64,000 bases of DNA from Robiginitalea sp. SC105 (GCF_014243345.1 NZ_JACLZF010000002.1:744001-808000), one strand, 5' to 3'. Counted from the stretch's first letter, positions 19,585-27,816 are shown. Numbers and translations are program-made. The notes: generated by a model from the sequence alone, not told the origin.

Positions 19585-20321
19585 ACTTCCGCCTTGAGGA
19601 TGTAGATGTTTTTCATGGGCCAGTCCCCGTCGTCCGTTTCCACCTGGTTGATGGCATCCACGACCTCCATCCCCTCAACCACCCGGCCGAATGGGGTATA
19701 CTCCCCGTCCAGGTGGTAGGACCCGGGGTCCGTTACCACAATAAAGAATTCAAAGGGGGAAGCCAGCATATGGGGGTTGTCGATTTCACTGGACGGCATG
19801 GAGACGGTGCCCCTGTGGTGCTGGTATCCTTTTCGCGTATCGGGCGGTAGCAGGTAACGGCCGATATCCCCACGTTTTTTGGCCGTTTTGACGTTGTCGG
19901 CATTGCCGCCCTGTATGATGAAATCCTTCACGACCCGGTGGAACATGGTACTGTCGAAATATTTTTGGCGGGTCAGGTAGATGAAATTGGCCTTGTGGTA
20001 GGGCACATTGTCGTAGAGTTCGATTGTAAAGCTTCCCATATCCGTGGTGAGTTTTACCCGGTTGGCTTTCAGGTCCTTCTGGTAATCAAAAAAGAAGTCG
20101 ATGGCATTTTCCTCGGTAAGTTCAAAGGCCCGGGCGGAGTCCGCGGGTTGTTTTCCCTGCTGCCCGCTGGCTTCACCGGTTTCTCCGGCATCGGGGGTAC
20201 GATCATCCCGGGAGGCATCCGGGACCGCGGATTCGGTTGGTTTTTGCTTACTTTGTTCCCCGCAGCCTGCCAGGACAACCAGCAGGAGGATTGCAGTGAT
20301 AGCCGATTTCAATGACGCCAT
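19575..20321 (-). CDS. Cyclophilin-type peptidyl-prolyl isomerase lipoprotein
   Basis: Speeds cis-trans isomerisation of peptidyl-proline bonds during folding of exported proteins. The 248 aa precursor has a lipobox (VVLAGC, Cys20), a Ser/Glu/Pro-rich linker to about residue 65 and a cyclophilin domain with MFHRVVKDFIIQGG and the PFGRVVEGMEVVD region near the C-terminus. The start ATG (20321) gives a textbook lipoprotein signal. A longer reading to 20462 adds 47 unconserved residues and would cover the divergent Nudix gene. A TATTTTTG promoter element for it lies inside the Nudix gene at 20351-20358. Confidence 0.9.
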   Translation of the reverse strand: MASLKSAITAILLLVVLAGCGEQSKQKPTESAVPDASRDDRTPDAGETGEASGQQGKQPADSARAFELTEENAIDFFFDYQKDLKANRVKLTTDMGSFTIELYDNVPYHKANFIYLTRQKYFDSTMFHRVVKDFIIQGGNADNVKTAKKRGDIGRYLLPPDTRKGYQHHRGTVSMPSSEIDNPHMLASPFEFFIVVTDPGSYHLDGEYTPFGRVVEGMEVVDAINQVETDDGDWPMKNIYILKAEVLN

Positions 20322-20961
20322 GAATTTTGTAGATTTTTCCGATTCGATTGCAAAAATAAAGAATCTTCCCCTACCCGGGCACCCGGCGCATTTTGAGATG
20401 GCGCCTGAAATGCGCGTGCGGGAACTGGAGCACCTGGGCCCTGCGGGAAAGCGGCCTCGCAAAGCCGGGGTACTGGCCCTTTTTTATCCCGGGCCGGGAG
20501 CGGAGGCAAACCTCCTGCTGATCCGCCGCCCTGCCTATCCGGGCGTTCATTCCGACCAGGTATCTCTGCCCGGGGGCAAAATGGAACGCACGGACCGGGA
20601 CCTGATGTACACTGCCCTCAGGGAGGCAGAGGAAGAGGTGGGGGTACCCCCCGGGGAGGTTTCGGTGATCCGGCCCCTGAGCCCGTTGTATATCCCCCCG
20701 AGCAACTTTGAGGTCAGCCCGTTCCTGGGTATGAGTCCGGGCCGGCCGGCTTTCAGGAAACAGGAATCCGAGGTGGCGGCCCTGATCGAGGTGCCCCTTA
20801 GCCACCTGTTGTCGGATGACTACCTGGTGACCCGGCGGATGACCACCTCCTATGCCCGGGACATCGAGGTGCCGGCCTTCCTGCTCGAAGGCCATGTGGT
20901 CTGGGGTGCCACAGCCATGATGCTCAACGAACTCAAACGCCTTTTAAAGGCCGTCTTCTAA
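20320..20961 (+). CDS. Nudix hydrolase, CoA pyrophosphatase type
   Basis: A 213 aa Nudix protein of the NudL/CoA diphosphatase type that would split CoA into 3',5'-ADP and 4'-phosphopantetheine. Nudix-box residues run from LPGGKMER to LREAEEEVG, with the one-residue-longer spacing also seen in E. coli NudL, preceded by the CoA-type motif HSDQVSLPGG. ATG 20320 is chosen because the first 25 residues (MNFVDFSDSI...) look like the N-terminus of flavobacterial homologues. This puts its start codon in the same CATG as that of the divergent cyclophilin gene. The plsC-like gene follows 25 bases later. Confidence 0.87.
   Translation: MNFVDFSDSIAKIKNLPLPGHPAHFEMAPEMRVRELEHLGPAGKRPRKAGVLALFYPGPGAEANLLLIRRPAYPGVHSDQVSLPGGKMERTDRDLMYTALREAEEEVGVPPGEVSVIRPLSPLYIPPSNFEVSPFLGMSPGRPAFRKQESEVAALIEVPLSHLLSDDYLVTRRMTTSYARDIEVPAFLLEGHVVWGATAMMLNELKRLLKAVF
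20351..20358 (-). promoter_or_regulatory. -7 promoter element of the cyclophilin gene, inside the Nudix gene
   Basis: On the minus strand this reads TATTTTTG, an exact TAnnTTTG match, 30 bases upstream of the cyclophilin ATG. It overlaps codons 11-13 of the divergent Nudix gene. Confidence 0.55.
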
Positions 20962-20986
20962 GGTGTTTTTTGTACTTTAGCCCCCT

Positions 20987-21799
20987 ATGGGAATATTCAA
21001 AAAGAATCCGTTTGGCCATATCCTGTTCCTGAAAAAATGGCTGATCCGCATCATGGGGCTTGTTACCCACCAGCGCTACAAAGGCTTCAACAAGCTCGAA
21101 ATTGAGGGCTCGGAAGTTATCCGTGCCCTCCCGGAAACCGGGGTGTTGTTTGTCAGCAACCACCAGACGTATTTCGCCGATGTGGTCGCCATGTTCCACG
21201 TGTTCAACGCCAGCCTGAGCGGCAGGGAGGATACCATCAAGAATATCGGGTACCTGTGGCAACCCAAACTCAACATCTACTATGTGGCAGCGAAGGAAAC
21301 GATGGGAAAAAGCCTGTTGACGAAAATACTGGCCTATGCCGGATCCATCAGCATTGAGCGCACCTGGCGTGCGGCCGGGGAAAATGTCAACCGGCAGGTC
21401 AAGATGAGCGATATCACCAATATCGGCACGGCCCTCAAAGACGGCTGGGTAATTACCTTCCCCCAGGGGACCACCACCCCCTGGAAGCCCCTGCGCAAAG
21501 GCACAGCGCATATCATAAAGAAATATAAGCCGGTGGTTGTCCCGGTGGTCATCGACGGCTTCCGCCGGTCCTTCGACAAAAAAGGCCTGTATATCAAAAA
21601 GAAGGGGATCCTGCAGTCAATGGCCATTAAACCGCCCCTGGAAATCGACTACGAAAACGAATCGGTGGAGGCAATCATCGAAAAGCTCGAATACGCCATC
21701 GAACAGCATCCGTCCTTCCTGAAGGTCATCCCCAACGAGGAATTGCAGGCCTATGAGGACGACCACCGCAATCGGAGGTGGCGCCCCGACCGGGATTAG
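20987..21799 (+). CDS. PlsC-like 1-acyl-glycerol-3-phosphate acyltransferase
   Basis: Membrane-associated acyltransferase, 270 aa, expected to acylate lysophosphatidic acid or a related lysolipid in phospholipid synthesis. The acyltransferase block I reads SNHQTYFADV: the His-to-Asp distance is one residue longer than the classic HX4D. Block III appears as TFPQGTTTPW, with Gln where most PlsC proteins have Glu. A TACTTTAG promoter-like element lies 7 bases before ATG 20987. Its stop codon overlaps, on the other strand, the stop of the convergent membrane-protein gene (TTAG, 21796-21799). Confidence 0.85.
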   Translation: MGIFKKNPFGHILFLKKWLIRIMGLVTHQRYKGFNKLEIEGSEVIRALPETGVLFVSNHQTYFADVVAMFHVFNASLSGREDTIKNIGYLWQPKLNIYYVAAKETMGKSLLTKILAYAGSISIERTWRAAGENVNRQVKMSDITNIGTALKDGWVITFPQGTTTPWKPLRKGTAHIIKKYKPVVVPVVIDGFRRSFDKKGLYIKKKGILQSMAIKPPLEIDYENESVEAIIEKLEYAIEQHPSFLKVIPNEELQAYEDDHRNRRWRPDRD

Positions 21800-22446
21800 G
21801 CTTCCATTCGGCGCAGGTCCTTGTAATTCTGGTGCAGTTTGCGGGTGAGCAAACCGTACAAAAGGAAGTAGATGCCCCCCATAACCGCGGTAAAGACAAC
21901 GCCAGCCACTGCCATGATGCCCACTACCACCCATTTGAGCCGCTCCGGGTCCACTTCTCCCTGAGGATGCAGCTGGAGGGCCTCCATGAGGTCCTGGCTG
22001 AAAACCATGCCCCCGATGAACACCGCAAAGAAGACCAGGATCATACTGAGACAGAAAACGACATAGTTTTTGACCGTCTTCCGGGTCCGGATGATGCGAT
22101 TCATTAGGTTGCCAGCACTGTCCAGAACGGAAATTTCCCGGTAACGCTTGTAGAACTGAAGGATAAAATACAGGGCAACCGCATACTGCAACACGGTTAG
22201 TATGATCAGTGGCACTTTGATGCCGAGGCTGCCAGCCACGTCATAATTCATGCCGCTCCGGAAGGAAGGGATGAGGTAGAGCAGGTGGGGGGCGATAAAT
22301 TCGATGATGCTGATATAGAAGATCCAGCGCACCACGGAGGAGGACTTCTTCCAGATCATCCGGTGGATCTGTTCAAAGGTCAGCCGGGGCATTTCCTGCT
22401 CCCTTCGCTGCCAATCCTTTTTCAGTAAATCAAGTTCATCCATCAT
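21796..22446 (-). CDS. Four-helix membrane protein of unknown function next to an ECF sigma gene
   Basis: A 216 aa protein with four predicted membrane helices (about residues 38-58, 76-98, 127-149 and 172-197), a charged N-terminal segment of about 35 residues in the cytoplasm, and a short charged tail. I recognise no catalytic motif. It begins 4 bases after the ECF sigma gene on the same strand, so the two are surely co-transcribed, and it may act as the membrane regulator of that sigma factor. It does not look like a FecR or zinc-finger anti-sigma factor. Start is ATG 22446 or the next ATG at 22443. Confidence 0.7.
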   Translation of the reverse strand: MMDELDLLKKDWQRREQEMPRLTFEQIHRMIWKKSSSVVRWIFYISIIEFIAPHLLYLIPSFRSGMNYDVAGSLGIKVPLIILTVLQYAVALYFILQFYKRYREISVLDSAGNLMNRIIRTRKTVKNYVVFCLSMILVFFAVFIGGMVFSQDLMEALQLHPQGEVDPERLKWVVVGIMAVAGVVFTAVMGGIYFLLYGLLTRKLHQNYKDLRRMEA

Positions 22447-22450
22447 TGGC

Positions 22451-22945
22451 TTACGGGTTGAGTATTGTTCTAAGTTTGGTTTTAATCCGGCTCATCTTTA
22501 CCCTTGCGTTTACCTCGCTGATGCCCAGGGTATCGGCAATCTCGGTGTAATTCTTGTCCTCGAGGTACAGGAAGACCAGGGCTTTGTCAATATCCCCCAG
22601 TTCCCGGATCGCACTGTACATCAGGTTCAGCTGTTTTTCTTCCGTAGGGTCGTACTGCTCTGCCTTCACTTTGTAGATCACCGTATCGAAGGCCTGTGTT
22701 TTTGGCTGTTTCTTCGATTTGCGATACAGGGTGATTGCAGTGTTCAGGGCTACCCGGTACATCCAGGTGCTGAACTTTGAATCCCCCCGGAATTTCGGGT
22801 AGGCCTTCCAGAGTTGAATGGTAATCTCCTGGAAGAGGTCGTTGTGGGCCTCCCGGTTATCCGTGTACAGGCTGCATACCTTATGGACGATATTCTGATT
22901 GATCTCGAGTTCAGAAACAAATTGATGTTCCAGTTCTTTCGTCAC
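22451..22945 (-). CDS. ECF RNA polymerase sigma factor
   Basis: A 164 aa sigma-70 family ECF factor. Region 2 includes DLFQEITIQLWKAYPKF and FSTWMYRVALNTA; region 4 has the helix-turn-helix YTEIADTLGISEVNARVKMSRIK (about residues 131-153). It would direct RNA polymerase to a small regulon in response to an envelope or external signal. The start codon is GTG (22945); no ATG is available before region 2. The co-transcribed neighbour is a four-helix membrane protein with no known anti-sigma domain. Confidence 0.9.
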   Translation of the reverse strand: MTKELEHQFVSELEINQNIVHKVCSLYTDNREAHNDLFQEITIQLWKAYPKFRGDSKFSTWMYRVALNTAITLYRKSKKQPKTQAFDTVIYKVKAEQYDPTEEKQLNLMYSAIRELGDIDKALVFLYLEDKNYTEIADTLGISEVNARVKMSRIKTKLRTILNP

Positions 22946-23005
22946 GCGGGTTGGTTATTGTACTTGTTGGTAGTTAAAAATCTTTTTTTGTTACATGGGC
23001 CCAAT

Positions 23006-23032
23006 AAAAAAGGGACCTTCCGGGCCCCTTTT
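23006..23032 (-). terminator. Rho-independent terminator of the M20D amidohydrolase gene
   Basis: On the minus strand AAAAGGGGCC pairs with GGTCCCTTTT (one G-T wobble) around a five-base loop and ends in a T run. It lies 13 bases after the amidohydrolase stop and separates that gene from the sigma-factor operon. Confidence 0.8.
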
Positions 23033-23045
23033 CAAGCGGTTTGGG

Positions 23046-24458
23046 TCAGTCCCTGTAATTAAGCGCCGGCTCCCGGTCGCCCAGCAGGGGGATATACTCG
23101 AAATCGGGCCCACGGCGCTCTTCCAGCTCCGCCCTGGCCGCCGCCAGCACCTTGGGTTTTTTATAGAGTTCGATGGCCGTGCCAGCGAGGGTTTTTGCGG
23201 CGATCATCATCCCCTTGACCCCGATACTGGTCCCGCCTGCGGCCACGGCCTGCCAGGAATGGGCCGGTGTCCCGGGTATCCAGGTGGCCGTGCTCAGGCC
23301 TGCGGTGGGCACGGTGAAGCTCACATCCCCCACGTCCGTGGAGCCATAGGCCCTGGCGGATTCCTGCATGGGCATTACGCTGGCCGCGGTTGCCTCGTCC
23401 AGGGATTTCATCCCCAGGGAGGCCGATATTTTTGCCGCAAAGTCCTTTTCTTCGGGCGTGTAGGTCATCCCCCCGACTTTTTTCAGGTTTTCGTACATCA
23501 CCCGCTGCAGGGAAATGTTTGGCAACAACTCGTGCGTTCCCCCTATCATTTCATAATCCACGGTGGTGCCGGTACCCAGCGCAGCCCCCTCCGCGGCCTT
23601 GACGATCCGGTCAAAAACCTCGATGACCACGTCCCGGGTGTTGTGGCGGGCATAATAGTATACCTCTGCGAAATCCGGCACCACGTTGGGTGCTTTGCCA
23701 CCATCTGTGATTACGTAGTGGATGCGGGTCTCCTGCGGGATGTGTTCCCGCATCATGTTCACCATCATATTCATGGCTTCCACACCGTCAAGGGCGGAGC
23801 GCCCGCGTTCCGGGGCACCGGCCGCATGGGCGGAGACGCCGTGAAAACGGAATTTGGCCGATTTGTTGGCCAGGGCAGCCCCGGCATTGGCCGCATTCAT
23901 GGCGCCCGGGTGCCAGTGGAGGGCCGCATCCAGGTCGTCAAAGAGCCCGGCCCGGGTCATGTAGACCTTGCCGGACCCTCCCTCTTCGGCAGGGCAACCG
24001 TAAAAACGGATGGTCCCTTTGCCGCCACCGGCCTGCAGCCAGTCCTTTACGGCGATAGCCGCTGCGGCAGAAGCAGTCCCGAACAGGTGGTGGCCACAGG
24101 CATGTCCGGCCACACCTCCGGCAGGTTCCTTCTGGGGAACGGCCTTCTGGGACAGTCCCGGAAGCGCGTCGTATTCCCCCAGGATCCCGATGACGGGGGA
24201 ACCGCTTCCATATTCCGCCACAAATGCGGTGGGGATGCCGGCCACCCCTTTTTGAATGGTGAACCCCGCATCCTGCAGGGTTTGCTGCAACAGGGCTGCA
24301 CTCTTTTCCTCCTGGTAGCCCATCTCGGCCCAGTCCCAGATCTGCAGGGCGATATCGGCGTATTCTCCGGAACGTGCATCCAGTTGTTTCATGGCATCTT
24401 CCTGGGCACCCAGGGTCAGGGCGGTTGCCAGGAGGATACAGGTGTAAAGCTGTCTCAT
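23046..24458 (-). CDS. Exported M20D amidohydrolase, AbgB-like
   Basis: A 470 aa metallo-amidohydrolase resembling the AbgB subunit of p-aminobenzoyl-glutamate hydrolase. It has a signal peptide (ILLATALTLGAQ). Metal-site motifs of M20D are visible: GEYDALPG, GHACGHHLFG, GCPAEEGGSGK, HWHPG and the late PAHSWQ. Many relatives remove acyl or aminobenzoyl groups from amino acids, so the true substrate is uncertain. ATG 24458 is chosen because it starts the signal peptide; the upstream in-frame extension to 24524 is unconserved. It is a single-gene unit with its own terminator. Confidence 0.85.
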   Translation of the reverse strand: MRQLYTCILLATALTLGAQEDAMKQLDARSGEYADIALQIWDWAEMGYQEEKSAALLQQTLQDAGFTIQKGVAGIPTAFVAEYGSGSPVIGILGEYDALPGLSQKAVPQKEPAGGVAGHACGHHLFGTASAAAAIAVKDWLQAGGGKGTIRFYGCPAEEGGSGKVYMTRAGLFDDLDAALHWHPGAMNAANAGAALANKSAKFRFHGVSAHAAGAPERGRSALDGVEAMNMMVNMMREHIPQETRIHYVITDGGKAPNVVPDFAEVYYYARHNTRDVVIEVFDRIVKAAEGAALGTGTTVDYEMIGGTHELLPNISLQRVMYENLKKVGGMTYTPEEKDFAAKISASLGMKSLDEATAASVMPMQESARAYGSTDVGDVSFTVPTAGLSTATWIPGTPAHSWQAVAAGGTSIGVKGMMIAAKTLAGTAIELYKKPKVLAAARAELEERRGPDFEYIPLLGDREPALNYRD

Positions 24459-24536
24459 TTTGGTGGTTTTAGTTGAGGGATTCAGTATGGGGATTAAAGA
24501 TACGAACTGCGGCCAAACCGGCAACCCGGCGGGACC

Positions 24537-25439
24537 TTATTCAAATTTCCTGGGGTGGTGCTTCCGTACCACCTCGGCCAGGTGGCTCCGATCCACGTGC
24601 ATATATACTTCGGTGGTGGTGATGCTCTCATGTCCCAGCATCTGCTGGATGGCCCGGATATCCGCTCCGTTTTGAAGCAGGTGGGTAGCAAAGGAATGCC
24701 GGAAGGTATGCGGGCTCACTTTTTTACGGATACCCGCCTTTTCGGCCAGGTCCTTAACAATGGTGAAGATCATCGCACGACTCAGGTTGCGCCCCCTCCG
24801 GTTCAGGAAAACGATGTCTTCAAACCCCGGCCCGGGACCCGGGTGCGGTCGCACCTCCCGGATGTAGCGCTGCAGGCATTGCTGGTTATATGTCCCCAGG
24901 GGCACAAAGCGATCCTTGCTGCCCTTGCCGGTAACCTTGACAAACCCCTCTTCGAAGTACAGGTCGCTGAGCCGGAGGGTCAGTACCTCCGAAACCCGCA
25001 GCCCGCAGCCGTACAGGGTCTCCAGGATGGCGAGGTTGCGCTCCCCTTCCGGTTTGGACCGGTCAATGGCCGATACGATCCGGTCGATTTCCTCCACGGA
25101 AAGCGTATCGGGCAGCTTGCGCCCCAGTTTGGGCGCCTCGATCAGGTCCATTGGGTTGTCCGGCCGGTATCCCTCAAAGATCAGAAACCCGAAGAACCCC
25201 CTGAGGCCGGAGATGATCCGTGCCTGTGAGCGGGCCTTCAGTTGCCCTGCCAGTTCGTGGATAAACGCTTCTATATCTTTGCGATCCGTGTTTTTGGGCA
25301 ATTTCCCCGGTTGGGAATCCTGCATGAACGCCGCTAGTTTCCGAACGTCGCGGCGGTAGTTTCGCACGGAATTATCCGAGAGCCCCCTTTCGAGCCGGAG
25401 GTAATTCAGGTAATCCGAAATGGCCTCTTCCCAGTTCAC
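24537..25439 (-). CDS. xerD: Site-specific tyrosine recombinase XerD/XerC type
   Basis: Resolves chromosome dimers at dif by DNA strand exchange. The 300 aa protein has an N-terminal SAM-like core-binding domain (about 1-95) and a catalytic domain with the full set of residues: Arg148 (CGLRVSE), Lys172 (GKGSKDR), His244/Arg247 (HTFRHS), His270 (LGHES) and nucleophile Tyr279 (EVYMHV). Its length and lack of any integrase-like neighbour or attachment repeats support a housekeeping recombinase rather than a mobile-element integrase. The start is GTG 25439. It diverges from aroQ. Confidence 0.93.
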   Translation of the reverse strand: MNWEEAISDYLNYLRLERGLSDNSVRNYRRDVRKLAAFMQDSQPGKLPKNTDRKDIEAFIHELAGQLKARSQARIISGLRGFFGFLIFEGYRPDNPMDLIEAPKLGRKLPDTLSVEEIDRIVSAIDRSKPEGERNLAILETLYGCGLRVSEVLTLRLSDLYFEEGFVKVTGKGSKDRFVPLGTYNQQCLQRYIREVRPHPGPGPGFEDIVFLNRRGRNLSRAMIFTIVKDLAEKAGIRKKVSPHTFRHSFATHLLQNGADIRAIQQMLGHESITTTEVYMHVDRSHLAEVVRKHHPRKFE

Positions 25440-25513
25440 GGAGTAAAGATAGGCGATCGGTCAGGATTCCGGATGGCGTTCCTTATATCGTGCTGCATCA
25501 GGATGTTTTTTGC

Positions 25514-25521
25514 TACTTTTA
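25514..25521 (+). promoter_or_regulatory. Possible -7 element before aroQ
   Basis: TACTTTTA matches TAnnTTTG except for the last base and ends 5 bases before the aroQ ATG, so an aroQ mRNA from it would be nearly leaderless. Support is weak. Confidence 0.3.
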
Positions 25522-25526
25522 TCCGC

Positions 25527-25946
25527 ATGAAGCTGATCATCATCAACGGCCCTAACCTGAACCTGCTTGGCAAACGGGAACCCGAGGTATACGGGAACCA
25601 GACTTTCGAGGACTATTTCAGCGAACTCCAGTTTCGCTTCAAGGAGGTCCAGCTCGAATACTTCCAGTCGAATATCGAGGGGGAGCTTATCGACAAGCTG
25701 CAGGAAACCGGGTTTTCCTATGACGGGATCATCCTGAATGCCGCGGCCTATACGCATACTTCCGTGGGGTTGGGGGATGCGGTAAAGGCGGTGGATACGC
25801 CCGTGGTCGAAGTGCACATCTCCAATGTGTCCGAAAGGGAATCCTACCGGCATACATCTTATATATCCCCCGGAGCCCGTGGGGTGATATTCGGTTTCGG
25901 CCTGAAGGGTTACGACCTGGCCATCCGGAGTTTCCTAACCGACTGA
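25527..25946 (+). CDS. aroQ: Type II 3-dehydroquinate dehydratase
   Basis: Converts 3-dehydroquinate to 3-dehydroshikimate in the shikimate pathway. The 139 aa protein has the family's compact length and motifs: INGPNLNLLGKREPEVYG with active-site Tyr22 and the flexible loop, NAAAYTHTS, and VEVHISNVSERESYR with the catalytic His. The start is ATG 25527; an in-frame ATG at 25473 adds 18 unconserved residues. It lies in the divergent gap from xerD and converges on the DUF3817 gene. Confidence 0.96.
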   Translation: MKLIIINGPNLNLLGKREPEVYGNQTFEDYFSELQFRFKEVQLEYFQSNIEGELIDKLQETGFSYDGIILNAAAYTHTSVGLGDAVKAVDTPVVEVHISNVSERESYRHTSYISPGARGVIFGFGLKGYDLAIRSFLTD

Positions 25947-25987
25947 CCTTACGCAACGCGACCGCGTCAAAAGCAGCGGCTCATTGG

Positions 25988-26266
25988 TCAGGCCCGGCTC
26001 AGGAACCTGCTTTCCACGTAAAAGGTCCCAAAGGGAAGGAGGGAGGCGAGCAGCAGGCCGGACAGCACTTTCCACCCCCATCCCTGTTCCTTCCACACCA
26101 CCAGGGCCAGCACCAGGTAGCCGATAAACAGGAATCCGTGGGCATACCCGATAAACTTGTTCGGTTCGCCAATGCCTGCCCAGTATTTCAGGGGCATGCT
26201 CAGGGCAAAGAGCAGCAGGTAACTGATGCCTTCAGCTATGGCGAGGATTCGGAAAAGTTGTAGCAT
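25988..26266 (-). CDS. Small DUF3817 family membrane protein
   Basis: A 92 aa integral membrane protein with three hydrophobic segments (about residues 5-25, 40-60 and 67-83). The motif EGISYLLLF near the N-terminus and the central GxxHGFLFIxY segment are typical of DUF3817. No biochemical role is known for the family. It follows lpdA on the same strand after 25 bases, so it may be a passenger of the lpdA transcript. Confidence 0.8.
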   Translation of the reverse strand: MLQLFRILAIAEGISYLLLFALSMPLKYWAGIGEPNKFIGYAHGFLFIGYLVLALVVWKEQGWGWKVLSGLLLASLLPFGTFYVESRFLSRA

Positions 26267-26291
26267 GGCCGGGAGGGTTTCGAGATTCGGG

Positions 26292-27683
26292 TTACAGGTG
26301 GATCACCTCTCCGTATGCATCTGCAACGGCCTCCATGACCGCTTCGCTCATGGTCGGGTGGGGGTGGACCGCCTTGAGGATTTCATGGCCGGTGGTTTCC
26401 AGTTTCCGTCCCACGACTGCTTCTGCGATCATATCCGTTACCCCGGCACCAATCATGTGGCAACCGAGCCATTCCCCGTATTTCGCATCGAAGATCACCT
26501 TGACGAAGCCGTCCGCATTCCCGGAAGCCTTGGCCTTACCGCTGGCGGAGAAGGGGAACTTGCCTACCTTGATGTCGTAGCCCGCTTCCCTGGCCTGGGC
26601 CTCCGTCATCCCGACGGAAGCAACCTCCGGCATGCAATAGGTGCACCCCGGGATATTCCCGTAATCCAGTGGCTCCACATGAAGGCCTTTGATCTTTTCC
26701 ACGCAAAGTATCCCTTCGGCGGAAGCCACGTGGGCCAGGGCCTGGCCGGGCGTCACATCGCCTATGGCATAGTAGCCCGGGATGTTTGTCTGGTAGTAAT
26801 CGTTGACCATGATCTTATCGCGGTCGGTGGCAATGCCCACCTCTTCCAGCCCGATGTTTTCAATATTCGTCTTGATGCCAACGGCGGAGAGCACGATGTC
26901 CGCCTCGAGGGTTTCTTCTCCCTTGGAAGTTTTTACGGTGGCTTTCACCCCGTCCCCGGAAGTATCCACCCTGGTCACCTCCGAAGAAGTCATGATCTTG
27001 ACACCGGCCTTCTTGAAGCTCCTTTCGAGTTGTTTGGAAACGTCCTCATCCTCAACCGGCACGATATTCGGAAGGAATTCAACCACGGTAACTTCCGTAC
27101 CCATGGCATTGTAGAAATAGGCAAATTCGATGCCTATGGCGCCACTGCCCACTACAATCATTTTTTTGGGTTGCTTTTCCAGGGTCATGGCTTCCCGGTA
27201 GCCGATGATCTTTTTCCCGTCCTGTGGGAGGCTTGGCAGTTCGCGGCTGCGCGCCCCCGTGGCGATAATGATATGGGCTGCCTCGTAGGTGGTTTCCTTG
27301 CCGCTGTCGTCCTTGACGCTGACCTTTTTGCCGGGTTTGAGCGTCCCGAAACCGGAAATCACCTCGATCTTGTTCTTTTTCATCAGGAACTGAACGCCTT
27401 TGCTCATCCCGTCGGCCACATTCCGGCTGCGTTTTACGACCGCGCCGAAGTCCTTGTCGGCGCCTTCCACCTTCAGGCCGTAATCCCCGGCATGCTGGAG
27501 GTATTCAAATACCTGGGCCGATTTCAGTAGCGCCTTGGTCGGGATACACCCCCAGTTGAGGCAGACGCCACCGAGGCTTTCTTTTTCGATAATGGCGGTT
27601 TTAAAACCGAGTTGGGACGCGCGGATGGCGGTTACATACCCGCCCGGCCCGCTACCGAGAACAATAACGTCAAAGGTGCTCAT
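26292..27683 (-). CDS. lpdA: Dihydrolipoyl dehydrogenase (E3)
   Basis: Flavoprotein that reoxidises dihydrolipoyl groups with NAD+ for the pyruvate and 2-oxoglutarate dehydrogenase complexes and the glycine cleavage system. The 463 aa protein has the FAD site GSGPGG (10-15), the redox disulfide Cys41/Cys46 (GGVCLNWGCIPTKAL), the NAD site GSGAIGIEFA and the C-terminal catalytic His-Glu region HPHPTMSE. It has a good upstream promoter (TTG-N17-TACCTTTG). No E1 or E2 gene is in the window. Confidence 0.95.
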   Translation of the reverse strand: MSTFDVIVLGSGPGGYVTAIRASQLGFKTAIIEKESLGGVCLNWGCIPTKALLKSAQVFEYLQHAGDYGLKVEGADKDFGAVVKRSRNVADGMSKGVQFLMKKNKIEVISGFGTLKPGKKVSVKDDSGKETTYEAAHIIIATGARSRELPSLPQDGKKIIGYREAMTLEKQPKKMIVVGSGAIGIEFAYFYNAMGTEVTVVEFLPNIVPVEDEDVSKQLERSFKKAGVKIMTSSEVTRVDTSGDGVKATVKTSKGEETLEADIVLSAVGIKTNIENIGLEEVGIATDRDKIMVNDYYQTNIPGYYAIGDVTPGQALAHVASAEGILCVEKIKGLHVEPLDYGNIPGCTYCMPEVASVGMTEAQAREAGYDIKVGKFPFSASGKAKASGNADGFVKVIFDAKYGEWLGCHMIGAGVTDMIAEAVVGRKLETTGHEILKAVHPHPTMSEAVMEAVADAYGEVIHL

Positions 27684-27713
27684 AGATGATCAGTTTCGCA
27701 GATTTTTGAGTGG

Positions 27714-27741
27714 CAAAGGTACGAAACCCATCCGAAAGCAA
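27714..27741 (-). promoter_or_regulatory. Bacteroidota promoter of lpdA
   Basis: On the minus strand TTG (27741-27739) is followed after 17 bases by TACCTTTG (27721-27714), matching both the -33 and -7 elements of the Bacteroidota consensus. The lpdA ATG lies 30 bases after the -7 element. Confidence 0.7.
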
Positions 27742-27816
27742 CCACCCCCTTCCAACGCACATAGCGCAGTGGGTCATGCCGGGCTGCCGTTCAACCGGGG
27801 CAGGGGGAATGATGGG

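Noticed and set aside
24537-25439. XerD-type recombinase as a sign of a mobile element or genomic island
   Set aside because: Length and motifs fit the housekeeping recombinase, and I see no attachment repeats, tRNA end or cargo genes around it.
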